Notes: generated from the letters alone by a model not told the origin. A stretch of 64,000 nt of DNA from Ephydatia muelleri (GCA_013339895.1 JABACO010000002.1:2036589-2100588), one strand, 5' to 3'; shown: positions 35,719 through 48,737, counted from the stretch's first letter. A program made the numbers and translations.

Positions 35719-36383
35719 ACAAGTGAAAAGTATGAGGAGGAAAAGGATGTGGGAACATGTCAATGCATCCTCATACAAACATGTGCAGATAATTACAGTA
35801 CAGTGTAGCAAACACCACAGTGCCATATCAGTGGTATGTGCGATAATGTTATTAGCAGTGTTGTCTACAATACAGCTAACAGGAGATAGAAATGAACCCC
35901 TTTCTCCCTTATGTCACTATTCTCAAGTAGAAGATCACTGCTCTTGACGGAGCCACATATTCTCAAGAACAAGATTATCTCCACCTCCACCTCCATCCCA
36001 CACACTCCTCATCCTCATCTCTTCACAGCAGCAACAATTCCACCTCAAACGGCCCACTGTAGACCACACACCCCACTGCAGACCACACCCCTCACCATGG
36101 CAAAGGCAAGATACCCGACGGACCACACAGAGCATCTGCTCGTCCGTCCTCGTGTACACGCCTAGCTGGTGGAAAACGAATGCATCTAGGTCATTGAATT
36201 CCCCGTCACACGTTCATGTTCCCGGATGCGCGCATGCCGAAGCACAGAAAAATTTCAACATGCCAAGGCTGGGTTTGGGTGCGTGGGTCAACGTCAGTGT
36301 GCAACGAGGTGTATGCAAAACAGCAGGAGAGCCAACCCAGTGAGTTCAAGGCTTTCCCACCCTGGAATTGACTAGCTACATAC

Positions 36384-36455
36384 CTGGTGTGGAAAAGCTT
36401 TACAACCGTCCTGGCTTTATCGAACACAATCCAGGGAATGCTGGCTGGGAGTTCA
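36384..36455 (-). other. candidate exon in the flank of copy 3
   Basis: Minus strand: an open frame EIDELPASIPWIVFDKARTV then VKLFHTR ends at CACCAGG/TATGTAG or CACCAG/GTATGT. It is retained in blocks 1 and 2 and, with a deletion, in block 4. It may be part of the NDST gene, where a segment of the form EDWTVFQ...AKTR precedes the catalytic region, but the match is weak. Confidence 0.25.
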
Positions 36456-36469
36456 TCAATTTCCACCCT

Positions 36470-37232
36470 GCACGTTTTTCCTGTGAAGCCGTGATGATCC
36501 GATCATGTACAGCGTCAATGACTTACCAGCTGTTTCCAGGAAGGACTGTGTTGGCTGTAGCGTAGAAGGCGGGGGTTAGGCCTCACGTGGATCCAGGATC
36601 AGTAACGTACGTGGTACGTGCGCTGCCATGACCGCGCTACAACTGGCACATCGGAGTACACACGATACGGCTCCACGATGAAGCTATGAATTATTATTAA
36701 AATTCATTGTCGATTAATTCGATCCAAAGCGTGAAGTACTCTTTTCTTCATCAATAGCTACATGCCATCATACAGGTTCTGAATACATTCGCTGTGATGT
36801 ACTTTGGTCCTTCATAATGGTTCTTTTGACCATGGTCAGCAGCCTTATGGCTCACAAAAACCCAGACCACAGCTCCATGGTGCAGTGGTGATGTCATCTG
36901 GTCTCTCCCACCTGGTTCAAGGCCAGATGGTATCTTGATAGAAGGCTAGTGAACACTATTGATGATGGCTGCATGCTGAGAATGTCTAGCCTCCCACCAC
37001 AAAGGCTGTCATCACATAGCCACAATAGATAAGGTATTGTAAGTGACCAGTTAAGATTAAGCTGCATTTATATCACCATGACATCAACAAGTTCATTTTC
37101 TAAACAAACAGCAATAGCAAAAGCATTCAAAACAACAGAAAGAACACAAAACAGTTGGCACACACACATACAAAATAACTACTGTGTAGTACATAATAAG
37201 GTTCAATGTTCCCAGCTACAATGCATAACCGG
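36470..37232. other. flank between copy 3 and the candidate exon; no gene seen
   Basis: Conserved among blocks 2, 3 and 4 but with no open frame of note. Confidence 0.5.
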
Positions 37233-40200
37233 TCACTGTTGTGTGAGCCAGGAGGTCAACTGCTCCGATAACAGGACTTCACCAACACTTGCACTTCTCA
37301 ACACACCAGTCAATGTCCCCCAGGTGTAAGGAGGTGACCCTTGTCTCCTCCACTCATTAAATATCTCACCTAAATGCTCTGTGGTAATCCCCCAGGCTTT
37401 GGTGCTGTGGTCGTATCGCCTGAAGCTGGGCTAGTGTCAGACCAAGTTGAAGTCCCACCATCTCGTACTTGTGAGGAATCACAGCTGCTACTTTCTCCAT
37501 GAGGTGCTGTAATGATGGCTCACTGTCCAAGGTCACAGGAACTGTACCTAGATGAAACAGATAGTGATCACATGATCTACTACACACAAATGACCCACCT
37601 GCTGCACTGGGATCCTGTTTCATGACACCACTCTCACCAAACCACATCAACTGACCCTCACACAGATCTCCTCTCTGGTGTCCTCGAATGCTACACTTCC
37701 ACTTCTTCTTCGACACAACTGTAGCTAAATGAGGAGCGTTTGAGGTACAACTGGCTCCTGCACACATGAAGGCATCTTCAAACAGGACACCTTGGTACTT
37801 GAGTATTCCACATGCTCTCTTGATAGCCACTGTGAACACAACCTCTGATCTCTCTACACACTTCACTGGACATCTCATCAACGTGCAATACAATGTACGA
37901 GAACATGTCAACTAGGGTCACTATTTCTGTTGTGTCAAATGTGATGCAGTTGCGATACAAGCACAAAGGCTTGCCCGCATCCATGCACACCTTCCAAGGT
38001 GAATGGTTGGTTGGGGATAAAAGCTGGGCCACAAGACAGCAGAACAGACCACTAGGAATACAGCCTTGGGAGGGCATGATTATCAGTGAGGTACCTGGTT
38101 GACAGTACTTGGTCACTTGGCCAGAGTCCAGATGGGGCAGCAGAGCAGGCATCAAGTACTACACTACCCTCATCATCCGACCATAGCAATCGCTCCAACA
38201 CTCACCAATAACTTCAACAGATCTTGTACAATGAACAGACCTTCTGCTGTAATGCTTTGAAAACTTGTTCAGGAGCTCCACTGACAACAGTCCATGATCC
38301 CTGAACTTGACCAGATCCCCCTTAGCTGCCACGCCCCTCAGCCGGACGATACAACAGCTTGTGGTGGTACTCCACTATTTCAGACACCTTGGTGAGGACA
38401 ACCTGGGGATCACAGAACACTGTCTGGGGAAGAACCTCTGGGTAATGTAAGAACACGTTGTTGTGGACTAGATGGTGCAAGGCAGCAGAGAAAGCATCTC
38501 CCTCGATGTGCAACCTTTTAGCACACCCTTGGCATTCTACAAGGCTCAAGATGCCATCATGGGATGACCTTTGGAGAAGAACCTCCAGTCCAAACCATGC
38601 TATAGGCATCTTTATTGGCTGTGGGCACACAGATATTATTTCTTCTCTGAGTACCTTAGCAACACGTCTGTCCACGTCCTGAGGGGTTTTCCCGTTCACA
38701 GCAAATATCACTTCTTCTAGCTCCTCTCCGTTGTACACTATACGAAAACTGCCTGCATCCAGTAATGCCTTGAGCTTTTGGCTTTTCTCTGCGATGGATT
38801 CTGAGCACCTATCTGCAGCATCTCGGTGTGTTCCCACGGTGATGATCAGAGGTCGAGCATCCTGTGAGCACATTGCTCCGAGACAGTGCTGAAGGATCTG
38901 TTTGTGTGAGAGAGATGATCGATATGGTCTACTCACTGGCTTGCCATCCGCTCCATAGTACTCGATGGTTGGTTGATGGGACAGTTCTTCTGAAAGGTTT
39001 AATACAAATATGGCCACAGCAGGTTTCTGAATGAACAATGGAAGGATATCATGGTATTGAAGTTGACCTCCACTGTCAATAAAATGAATCCACTTCACAC
39101 CAAACAGTTTCTTCTTGTCTATGTACAGAGAGATTTGTACAGGTTAAGTAAGATAGCTCTGAACCATCTCTTTACCTGAGGAGTGGTTGATGTGATGAAT
39201 CAGCTCCTCCTCTATGGATACAGTCCTGCTCTGTTGGCCGGTATCCATGGTAAGTATTGACACGGGCAGGTGTGGGGTCAGGGTGAACTGCACCAGCTCC
39301 ATCACTAGACACATGAATGGGCATCTTCGGGAAACTGCTAACCACCTCGTCCAAGGATGTTGCCATGGATACACCACCATCTCTGATGGTACCACCCACA
39401 ACCCTTAGCAGTGCCTGGTCATCTTCAACCACAAACCAGTCATCCTCCGCTTGTCCGCCCACACCAGCCAGCGAGAAGGAGATGGCTCGAACAGGGTTGT
39501 CAGCCAGTCCCGTACTGACACGTTGCTCTGGAGGGTCCTTCTTGAGAAGGAGGTGTTTGAGGTGAGTCTTGCCAACACCGGCTGCTCCAAGGATGAGACA
39601 CTTGGTCACTGAAGTTTCCACATATCCCTTGCTCATGGCCTCCTCATAGAGCCTGTTGAACGAATCACACAAATATGATCACATCTCCTTTCATATTGGC
39701 ATCAGTACACACACACCCTTCATTGCAACCACCACTAATACATACATTAGCATTAAGAAACTCTTCCACCCTTACACTAATCGAACACAACTGCTGTGCT
39801 CAACGGTTCACCAGTGAGGTACCTTTGTCATGACAGTGTACCATACACACATGTTACTCACATGATAGTGGAAGCAGTCATTTCTGAAACTAGATTGTTC
39901 CAATATACGTGCACAAAACACAAAACTGCACCAGAATAGTGAACGTTACAAATGATCAGTAACTTTAAGCACAGTCAGCCAACATACATTAATGTCACGT
40001 CACAAGTTGGAGTGATACAACCAGCCCACTTCACCAAGTACCCTCACCCAATCCTCTATCCACTGTATCCCTGTTCCCTCATATTCCCCATACCTTTCAT
40101 CTGCTTCTTTTTGGCTTTTCCCGGTCTCCTTTACAGTTGGTGTGATGGGGAAGAGCTTAGCGAGACCTGAAATCAGTAGCATTAATTCAAATCCAGTAAA

Positions 40201-41580
40201 GGGAATATTTACCTTGCACAGTAATCCTCAAGACCTGTTGAGTAATGCCATCAACCACCAACAGGCCTCCATCTGACAGCAACAGTGTGTCCACTCGGGA
40301 ACATGCAAATGGCATGTCTCCCACATGCTTCCACTTCTTATCATCACCATGGAGACCATAGATGGAAGAAGTCTTCTTTGATCCACTCAGGTCTTCTGCA
40401 CCTCCAATTGCAAGCAGCACACCATCACCCACACATACTGATGACCAGCAGTATGGTACATCTGGTAACTGCCTCCAAATGGATTGCTGTGAGTCATGGG
40501 TGTGTGCAGTAGTCTTGTGAATGTGTGTGCACATGTGTGTGGTGGAAATAGGTGGAGATGTGTCATGTGTGGTCATGTGAGTGTGCACACACATTTGGAG
40601 CATGTGCACCAGTACATGTGATGTAGCTACATGTGTGTGTGCATCTGTATGGTGTGTACACATACACATGCTGCATGCAGTTAAGACATCTGTGTGTGGT
40701 GTGTGTCACTACAGGCAGCCATGTGTGTACAATAGTGTGCACGAGAGCCATGAAGCACACACACCACACAACGCAGTCACAGCTTCAGCGTCCGTGGTGT
40801 GTGGGCGATGGAGACGCTTCACGTGCGCGCGTCTCTCCATCGCAGAGACACGCGCATCCACGTCTAGTGTGTGCGTGTATGTAGGCTGTCTACGTAGGTT
40901 CACGTTGAGCGTCGACTCGTAGGGTGTGGCGTGTGCGCGTGGTGTGTAGTAGCGTGGTGTGTGTCCGCGCGTCAGCTACACACACGCTAAACAAAGGGAC
41001 AGAGATGCTACACAATGCTCAGTGGCTCACCAGGTCACGGATGTCGGCACACCACACTGCTCTGTCCATGCCCACACCTCCCATCACGAAGACCATGTCC
41101 CCATGGACCACTGCTGACATGGTGCAACATGGCTCAGGAAGTGATGGTCCTCTGTGCCAGGTCTGTGTCCCGCCATCAAACACCTGAACATCATTCAAGT
41201 ACCTCACTCCATCACCTATCCCCTCCCATCACCACCATACCACCTCCACTAACGCTTAGTACACAGGACCACTCACACCCTACCAACATGTCTGGCATGT
41301 GGGACCATCTCCCTCCTCTCAACTCCTTCACCTCCTTACTCCTCACACCATCCCTTCTCAACCTCCAACCCACACCAGCCTCCCTCCACACACAGCTAGT
41401 GTGCCCCTCCACCTCACCACCATCAGCCACTCTACTCCACTTAGACCGCACCTCATCCAACATGTACACTCCTTCATCTCCTCCCCACACAACCCTACCC
41501 TCCACCTCCACTAGACCACCATCACCACCTCCTCGACCACCTCGCACAGGCACATCCGCACAAGTTGCGAAACTCAACAT
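37233..41580 (-). CDS. kelch / Roc GTPase / COR-like / death-domain protein, copy 3
   Basis: Minus-strand exons: 41580-41031, 40486-40213, 40166-40094, 39652-39176, 39118-37599 and 37547-37233. Exons 2 and 3 have exactly the lengths of copy 2 (274 and 73 bases). The GTPase and COR-like region is open for 258 codons (39098-38322), the best preserved stretch in the window: FIDSGGQLQY, TVGTHRD, MPIAWFGLEVLL. The C-terminal half of exon 5 (WFGESGVMKQDP) is in one frame, where copy 1 has a stop. Breaks: exon 1 near 41225 (shared with copy 2), exon 4 near 39260, exon 5 near 38335 (an extra base, GCTGAGGGGCG) and exon 6 at GCATTTAGGTGAG near 37375. The encoded end would be like copy 4, with TQQ. Confidence 0.8.
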
Positions 41581-44128
41581 TTTTATGTTCTAAAGAAAAG
41601 AAATGATTAATAGTTAATGGAAAGACAGCACGTTCAGGGAGCTAGCTAGCTCGTACGCACCACGAGGTCCACACCACACAACCACACACACTTCACGCTT
41701 CTCTTTACTACACCAATAGGCTCATCTGGACACGGCCAACCGGACTAATGGCGACCAGTACGGATAGTTGGGTAGTCCTTGTAGCTACGTATGGTTACAA
41801 GAGGTCTGCCTATCATTCCAGCGTCTTGGAGACACTGTCGGCTAGCTCCTTCCAATGCTCACAGCTACATTATCCACCCAAAATGCGCATCTCAAGCTTC
41901 TCTGCCACAACAAATACGGGTCCCACCTCACCTACCAAGCTGGATTGTAGCCTATTTCAGCTATAAAGGAGGTACAGACAGACATCTCATCTGACCCCAC
42001 ACACACCTTCAATAGCCACAGGAATTACTACTGGATAGACACAAAACTTCAATCGGCGCTCTTTACAAATCTGTTTCCAAGGGCTACTCAACGGCTACCA
42101 TTAAAGGCTTCTCTGTCTGGTCCCAATCAATCTAAGGTTCAATCTTTTTCTGGTAGTGGCGTTCTTTACAACTAGAAGGCTGAGCAAATATGTTTCCAAG
42201 GGCTACTCAAAGGCTACCCTCACAGGTATCTACGCTCTACATTTACAAATGTGTTTTCAAGGGCTACTTTAGCTTTCTTAAAAGCTACTACGATCTGAAG
42301 ATATAAAAACGCATTTATAAATTTGTTTGTGTGTGGCCTTTTTCACCACCTAGCTGAATGCTGCCAGCAAGTCAAGACGTACAGTCTAATCACACACTAG
42401 CGTCTTGGGAAACTCCCTCTAATGCACACAGCTACCTTATCCACTCAATATGCACCTCAAGCTTCTCTGCCACACCACATTCTGGTCCCACTCAATCTAC
42501 TAAGCTGGATTGTCAATATTTAAGCATTTCATCTATAAAGGAGGTAAAGGCATCTCTTGTGACCCACTACACACTTTCAATAGCTGCAGGAATCACCAAC
42601 TGGGCGACACGCACACTAGGGTAGTGGAGCCCTTTACCGCTAATAGGACGTGCTAATAGGTGAGGCAAATCTGCGTCCATAGGCTACTCAACAATCCCTA
42701 CAGGGTCCATAGACACAGTACAGTTGCCATTTCGAACGTCTTTCTTAGCATTTACTAACTTCGCTAAAGCTAAATTCTACCAGCAAGTCAAGACGTACAG
42801 TCTACAGACACACAACAAAAACACCCACCTAGTTGCAAATTTCAGGGACAAAAATGGCATACACAACGAATAGCGATAGCACCTAGTCCTAACAAGTTGT
42901 AACAACTGCTGGAAATGACAACTGTAACAGCGCTCTTACCTTTTATGGGCATTTGAGCACTTTGTGCGCATGCGTAGTGACGAAGGTCAGATGCCAAGAA
43001 TGAACCATAAATGGCAATTGTCATGTTTTTAAAACAACGAGATGTAAGGGGTATTACCTTACTATACTATCTAGGGTATTACTGTGACAAAGAATCATGC
43101 TTAGGCGTTGATATCATATACATGCAGGGTTTTAAGTAACGATGCGGCCATCACATGGTCGCAGTGGGAGGTGACGAGGGATGGCGTACTAAGGGGTGGA
43201 GAAGGAGGTGGAAGGGGTCAAACACTCGCGGCCCAGTCAGGGATACAAATCACACTGGGTGGCACATCTGGAGGGGCTGCCTCCGCGACTCAGTAAAACA
43301 ACAAGCGATCAGCATCTCCTTCCTGACACGATTTCACGTGAGCTGTCATTTAGGGCGCCGCCCCTAGAATAGTATACTCATCAAATTGTTTTAATAAATG
43401 ATGTCAGATGGTTCACTGCGTTATTTGAAAAGCCCTTGCACAGAGCAACTTGTACAAGGTTCAAAGTGTGGTATGAAACGAGAGAATACTATGCTTTTAT
43501 TATAACTAACTACTATGGTAACTGAATCACGCTCCTGATTAGCGACATGATTTTCATTCCATTACAAATCAAACCTTCAGATTCAGCTCTACTGAGTTTT
43601 TAGTGCTGTTACATAATTACACTACTTTGATAAAACAAAACAGTTGTACAAGTGTTCAAATCATAAAAATTGCAACGTATAATGTGACGTAATTAAAACC
43701 GATCATTTTTAATGATGCTGAATATAATGTTGTCAATATATTAATATCCACTGATGTCATTAATGAGCGTAACAAGCCGTGAGCAGTTAAACACGCCATG
43801 TATGGAGCACAGCATTTAATGTGACACTTCACGGGAAACGTGCGGGCTTCAGGACATTAGACTTTATTCAAACACATCACTAGCTTGATCAACCACACGT
43901 CGTCGATACTCCAACGATGAAGAGGTCTTTTACAAATACATAGCTATGATTATAATAATTCAACGCCGTGCTTTTAATGTGCTTTTTAAAAGATTAATGA
44001 GCCAATTAAAGGTTCTTTTCCTGAGTGCAAGATTCAAGCATGGCCAAAGTCAGCGATATAGTCCACTGCCGCAATCAATCACTTAAATGGGAGAGGGGGG
44101 ATGGGGTGGACCCACAGATTATTGCCAA

Positions 44129-44172
44129 AGATGGCTACTTAATATTCATGAATGAATATTAAGTAGCCATCT
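44129..44172. repeat. perfect 21-base palindrome, block 3 copy
   Basis: Same hairpin as 23263-23306 with loop GA, the reverse complement of the TC loop in block 2. Confidence 0.9.
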
Positions 44173-44749
44173 GTGGTAACGCCCATGGTACAGCTACCAT
44201 GCAATTGAACATTGTAACAGTAAGGGCAGGAACGAGAAATAAAACACGGCATATTATTATTTATTAATGATTTATATAGGGTGGGTGTGGGAGTGGGGTA
44301 CCACTTCTGTCCCAGCCAAGGATATGGGCGACCTCTGCGCAAGCTCCCCCATCGGGTCTGGAGCAGAGCCTCAGAAGCTCAGCAAATTTATCGGTTGAAG
44401 TCATTAAACCCCTTTAATTTGGCTGTTTTACCTGATGATGACTGTAGGGCCAACTATTTTGGAACGGTTGGAATTCTGGAGCACTAATTTTGGAACAGTG
44501 TCCCTGCTCAGTTATACCACTGATGTTTTAAAAATGATGGGACGATACTTCCATATGGAGTCATGTTCCAAAACATGTTATAACGACTGCTACAAATTAA
44601 AATGCATGAATCAAATAATTGATCCAAAAAGTTACACTGCCTATTATTAATCATTTATACCGGGTGCATAGGTGCGAGTCGGGTATGTCACTAAATATTC
44701 GGTCCTACTGTAATCGATTTTGAATTTAATTTGATTGATTAGAATTTAA

Positions 44750-45517
44750 CCTTTAATCTCCAGACGTCCTACGATCGTCCTACGCGTAGGACGCATGTTA
44801 AAATTAACTTTTTGCAAACCCATATGAACAGAGAACAAACCAAAAACTCATTGTACTGTAAAAATGGTTAGTAATTCTGAATATACTGGTACTTCCTTGC
44901 AATTTTTCAAAGACTGTCAAATACAGTCAATACTCATTGCCAATAGATACATGTTATCCTGAAGCAACTTCAAGTACCGACAAGTAATGTTGGAAAGATC
45001 AGAACGACGTTCAAAACAAGGGGGATAGTGAGACAGATCTTTGGCACTAGGAAATAAAAAAGTACATTTGGAATTTGCTAGCTCCACAAGCGTATGAACA
45101 ATACTTATTTGTCAGTCTTGGAATTATAGCCAAGTGAATGGACAAATCTTGAAAACGCAAAGTGTGTTTTCAGTACAAATGGCTAAATCGTTTAGAGTTA
45201 GACAACTGCCATAGAACGCATTAAGTAGCACACACACATCAAGCTTCAAAAAACATCCAATAAAAGTTATACTTATCATACTTTTTTCTGTGACAATTAA
45301 ATTGTACGCATAATGCATTTTTAAGTACCGCATCCTGTTTTTTGCATCGTGTAACCAAGAGCGTGATTTAAAAAAATGGATTGTCAATTGGTAAATTAAG
45401 CATGGTAGACACATCAAACAACAGTAGAGAAATGTATGACAAAAGCTTGCACTTCTATTTATAATGAATTTCTCAAATATTGGTCCTACGCGTAGGACTT
45501 GGCTCTGAGATTAAAGG
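44750..45517. mobile_element. piggyBac-like non-autonomous element, 768 bases, TTAA target duplication
   Basis: TTAA at 44746-44749 and 45518-45521 flank inverted ends CCTTTAATCTC ... GAGATTAAAGG. Just inside both ends is the palindromic block GTCCTACGCGTAGGAC. TTAA duplication and CCYT-type ends are hallmarks of piggyBac. The 97-codon minus-strand frame inside shows no transposase features, so it should move only with help in trans. Confidence 0.8.
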
Positions 45518-45552
45518 TTAAACGATTATTGTCAATTCACCTTTTCTCCTTC

Positions 45553-45853
45553 AGTTATTGCAGCATGGAACTGGGTAGAACGTTTCCAAGCTTTACAAGA
45601 TACTTATATTATTAGAGCAACTTTCTAACGTTCATACCTGGTAAGCTTTGTCCTCTCGCTTCCAAATTATGTCATCAGGCTCCGTTGAACTTACTGAAAT
45701 ATGACAAGACCTTTTCAGCTTATTGCATGGAACTGGGTAGAAGGTTTCCAAGCTTTACAAGATACTTATATTATTAGAGCAATTTTCTAACGTTCATACC
45801 TGGTAAGCTTTGTCCCCTGGCTTCCAAATGATGTCATCAGGCTCCGTTGATAT
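45553..45853. repeat. direct repeat of about 167 bases, two copies
   Basis: Units begin TTATTGCAGCATGGAACTGG (45553) and TTATTGCATGGAACTGGGTA (45720), and both run to CATCAGGCTCCGTTGA. A third copy, inverted, is at 5085-5215. Confidence 0.85.
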
Positions 45854-46064
45854 ATTATAAAGTGTGCAGATATGGTATCAGATGGAAGAGCATGGCTGTT
45901 GAAAAGAGCACTGAATTGCTAGGCCAAGTTACTGATTATCCCTGTATCAAAACCGAAGGAGCACACAGAAGCAATATAGACAAAACAGTAAAAAGATGAC
46001 TGTACCATGTCGACCAGCAATTAAAGTTGAAAGCGACGTTCCTCTGGCTTAAGATGAAGTCCAA

Positions 46065-46560
46065 CACTGGGTACCAGGGTTGACAACAGAAGATAAGAAA
46101 ATGATTACAAGTGGCATGTGGCTAAGTGACCAGATTGTAGATGCTGGTCAGAAACTACTGAAATCAATGTATCCTAATATACAAGGGCTTCAAGAGGCTT
46201 GCACTAGGGTATGGTCTTGTCAAAATAGTGAGTTCATTCAGATTATGAACACTGGAAAACACCATTGGGTAACAGTTTCAAACATCAACTGCAATGATGA
46301 AGAGATACATGTCTATAACTGTGCATCAACTAGTTCTCTATATTAAGACCTACACCGTATCAAGGCGTAACAGTGCTAGGAGTTTCAAGAGTTTCTCCTC
46401 GATCAGAAAACTTTATATGCGGACGACAAACGTTGCAACCGATGACATCAATAGTATGACAGGAGCTGCCTCACTGATAATCATACTATATAATGGCTCC
46501 TAACTGCATATTCGGAACGACACAGCCCACGCTAGTTAGTGCAGGGTGCAACGCTGGACG
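46065..46560 (+). pseudogene. Ulp1/SENP-like (C48) cysteine protease fragment
   Basis: The frame reads MITSGMWLSDQIVDAGQKLL then SMYPNIQGLQ. After about 20 residues come FIQIMNTGKHHWVTVSNINC and VYNCAS, ending at 46346. In Ulp1-type proteases the pattern WLSDxxIxAAQxLLxxQFPxxxGLQ is followed by the catalytic His (HHW) and Asp (VYDS); here the Asp position is Asn. A Cys-box region expected 60-80 residues later is not intact; LYNGS near 46495 may be its remnant. An in-frame TAA precedes the fragment. Such proteases are often carried by DNA transposons, which suits this repeat-rich setting. The substitution and stops indicate a dead copy. Confidence 0.55.
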
Positions 46561-46819
46561 TTGCGCGAACACATGAAATTAGTATCAGTTTATATAATGT
46601 TTTGGTATTTTACAAGCGAATACTATTCATGCTAACGATGTGGGATGATGTAACATAGAGACGGGTTTGGGCTATTATGCTAATATAAAGTTATTGAGAT
46701 CTTCATCGATTAGAGGGGCAGTAAGAAGTGATATGATTACATAGTCAAAAGCAAATATTTATATTACTCGTATAAATAAGGGTGAAATAAATATGGAAAG
46801 GCACGGGAATAAGATTTAA

Positions 46820-47699
46820 CGGTGGTAGCGCACTCTGAAATAAATATGAAGGACTTACAGTTTCTGGCACGTTTAGCAATACCGCTGCACCTGCACCTAC
46901 AATAACAATTACACTATGCACAATAGGCAATGCGTGTTGCTCATTTCTCCATAGTACCTACTATTGTTAGTACTACTGGGACTTCACTTACATTGACTCC
47001 ATCACTCTCTACCACACACACGCCTACTAGCGCTAAATTATACGCTACTGTACTATTAGTACATAATAGTGCAAAATTATCACTAAATGCAGTTGGGACT
47101 ATACGTATGATAGTAGATAATTGGCCTGCAGGTACTAGCATATTGTTACGTGCAGGTGTTAGTTATGTATGGTTTTAGATATAACTAAGTATAGGTTATG
47201 CGCACATATACACATGTCATCACGTAAACGTTCTAAGAAGTATACCGATCGTACACATCAGGCTGACATAGACTACTTGAGATACACAAAGAGGTAAGAC
47301 CTCTGCAGTGCTTCATCAGAAGGATGAACCATTGAGAGTCCCCTACAGCGCGTGGAGGCACGTACCGTCACTCAGGAATATTACGATGGTATTGGCAATC
47401 TTAGCAGGTTTATTGGCGCGCTATATCCCGCTGTATATGACCCCTGAAATACTTGACTTTGAATTCATGGGCCTGCAGGTAATTGGGCACCTGCATTAAC
47501 GAATTAATTGCTATAGAGACAAGCCTATTTCTGACGATGCATGATTAAAATGAGGCTACTGGCATCTCACTCAGAGGGTAGAGCTAGGCTGGCAGAATAT
47601 ACTGAGCCTACTGACCTATTCCTTAAAGATAGAGGTGCAAAGCCATACCACGTTAAAGACTACTATACGTCACTAAGGCAGGACTACAGGTGTCAAGGG
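46820..47699 (+). other. coding-like stretch of unknown origin next to a gap
   Basis: Three closely spaced open stretches differ in style from the rest. A Thr/Ser-rich, beta-strand-like frame (46850-46920, then 46930-47178 in another frame) includes STTGTSLTLTPSLSTTHTP and ends in GVSYVWF. A 27-codon frame at 47214-47297 starts with basic MSSRKRSKKYTDR. Further pieces at about 47308-47690 include HVKDYYTSLRQDY. Compact spacing with no obvious introns is unlike the host genes here. It could be a mobile or virus-derived insert or a foreign contig end; no family is recognised. Confidence 0.3.
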
Positions 47700-47737
47700 C
47701 CTTGACTTATACGTGAGAATTATCATGTACATTAATA

Positions 47738-48737
47738 NNNNNNNNNNNNNNNNNNNNNNNNNNNNNNNNNNNNNNNNNNNNNNNNNNNNNNNNNNNNNNN
47801 NNNNNNNNNNNNNNNNNNNNNNNNNNNNNNNNNNNNNNNNNNNNNNNNNNNNNNNNNNNNNNNNNNNNNNNNNNNNNNNNNNNNNNNNNNNNNNNNNNNN
47901 NNNNNNNNNNNNNNNNNNNNNNNNNNNNNNNNNNNNNNNNNNNNNNNNNNNNNNNNNNNNNNNNNNNNNNNNNNNNNNNNNNNNNNNNNNNNNNNNNNNN
48001 NNNNNNNNNNNNNNNNNNNNNNNNNNNNNNNNNNNNNNNNNNNNNNNNNNNNNNNNNNNNNNNNNNNNNNNNNNNNNNNNNNNNNNNNNNNNNNNNNNNN
48101 NNNNNNNNNNNNNNNNNNNNNNNNNNNNNNNNNNNNNNNNNNNNNNNNNNNNNNNNNNNNNNNNNNNNNNNNNNNNNNNNNNNNNNNNNNNNNNNNNNNN
48201 NNNNNNNNNNNNNNNNNNNNNNNNNNNNNNNNNNNNNNNNNNNNNNNNNNNNNNNNNNNNNNNNNNNNNNNNNNNNNNNNNNNNNNNNNNNNNNNNNNNN
48301 NNNNNNNNNNNNNNNNNNNNNNNNNNNNNNNNNNNNNNNNNNNNNNNNNNNNNNNNNNNNNNNNNNNNNNNNNNNNNNNNNNNNNNNNNNNNNNNNNNNN
48401 NNNNNNNNNNNNNNNNNNNNNNNNNNNNNNNNNNNNNNNNNNNNNNNNNNNNNNNNNNNNNNNNNNNNNNNNNNNNNNNNNNNNNNNNNNNNNNNNNNNN
48501 NNNNNNNNNNNNNNNNNNNNNNNNNNNNNNNNNNNNNNNNNNNNNNNNNNNNNNNNNNNNNNNNNNNNNNNNNNNNNNNNNNNNNNNNNNNNNNNNNNNN
48601 NNNNNNNNNNNNNNNNNNNNNNNNNNNNNNNNNNNNNNNNNNNNNNNNNNNNNNNNNNNNNNNNNNNNNNNNNNNNNNNNNNNNNNNNNNNNNNNNNNNN
48701 NNNNNNNNNNNNNNNNNNNNNNNNNNNNNNNNNNNNN
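47738..48737. other. assembly gap, 1000 N
   Basis: Exactly 1000 N. It removes the kelch exons of gene copy 4. Confidence 0.99.

Larger units (their letters stand above)
35640..44708 (-). repeat. segmental duplication, block 3: right arm of the inverted repeat
   Basis: Reverse-complement partner of 22722-31830. Order on the minus strand: outer repeat, hairpin, promoter (CCTTTTATGGG near 42940), degenerate intron repeats, gene copy 3, flank, NDST-like fragment. Confidence 0.85.

Noticed and set aside
45124..45417. 97-codon minus-strand frame inside the piggyBac-like element as a transposase
   Set aside because: Too short and without acidic catalytic motifs; the element is better described as non-autonomous.
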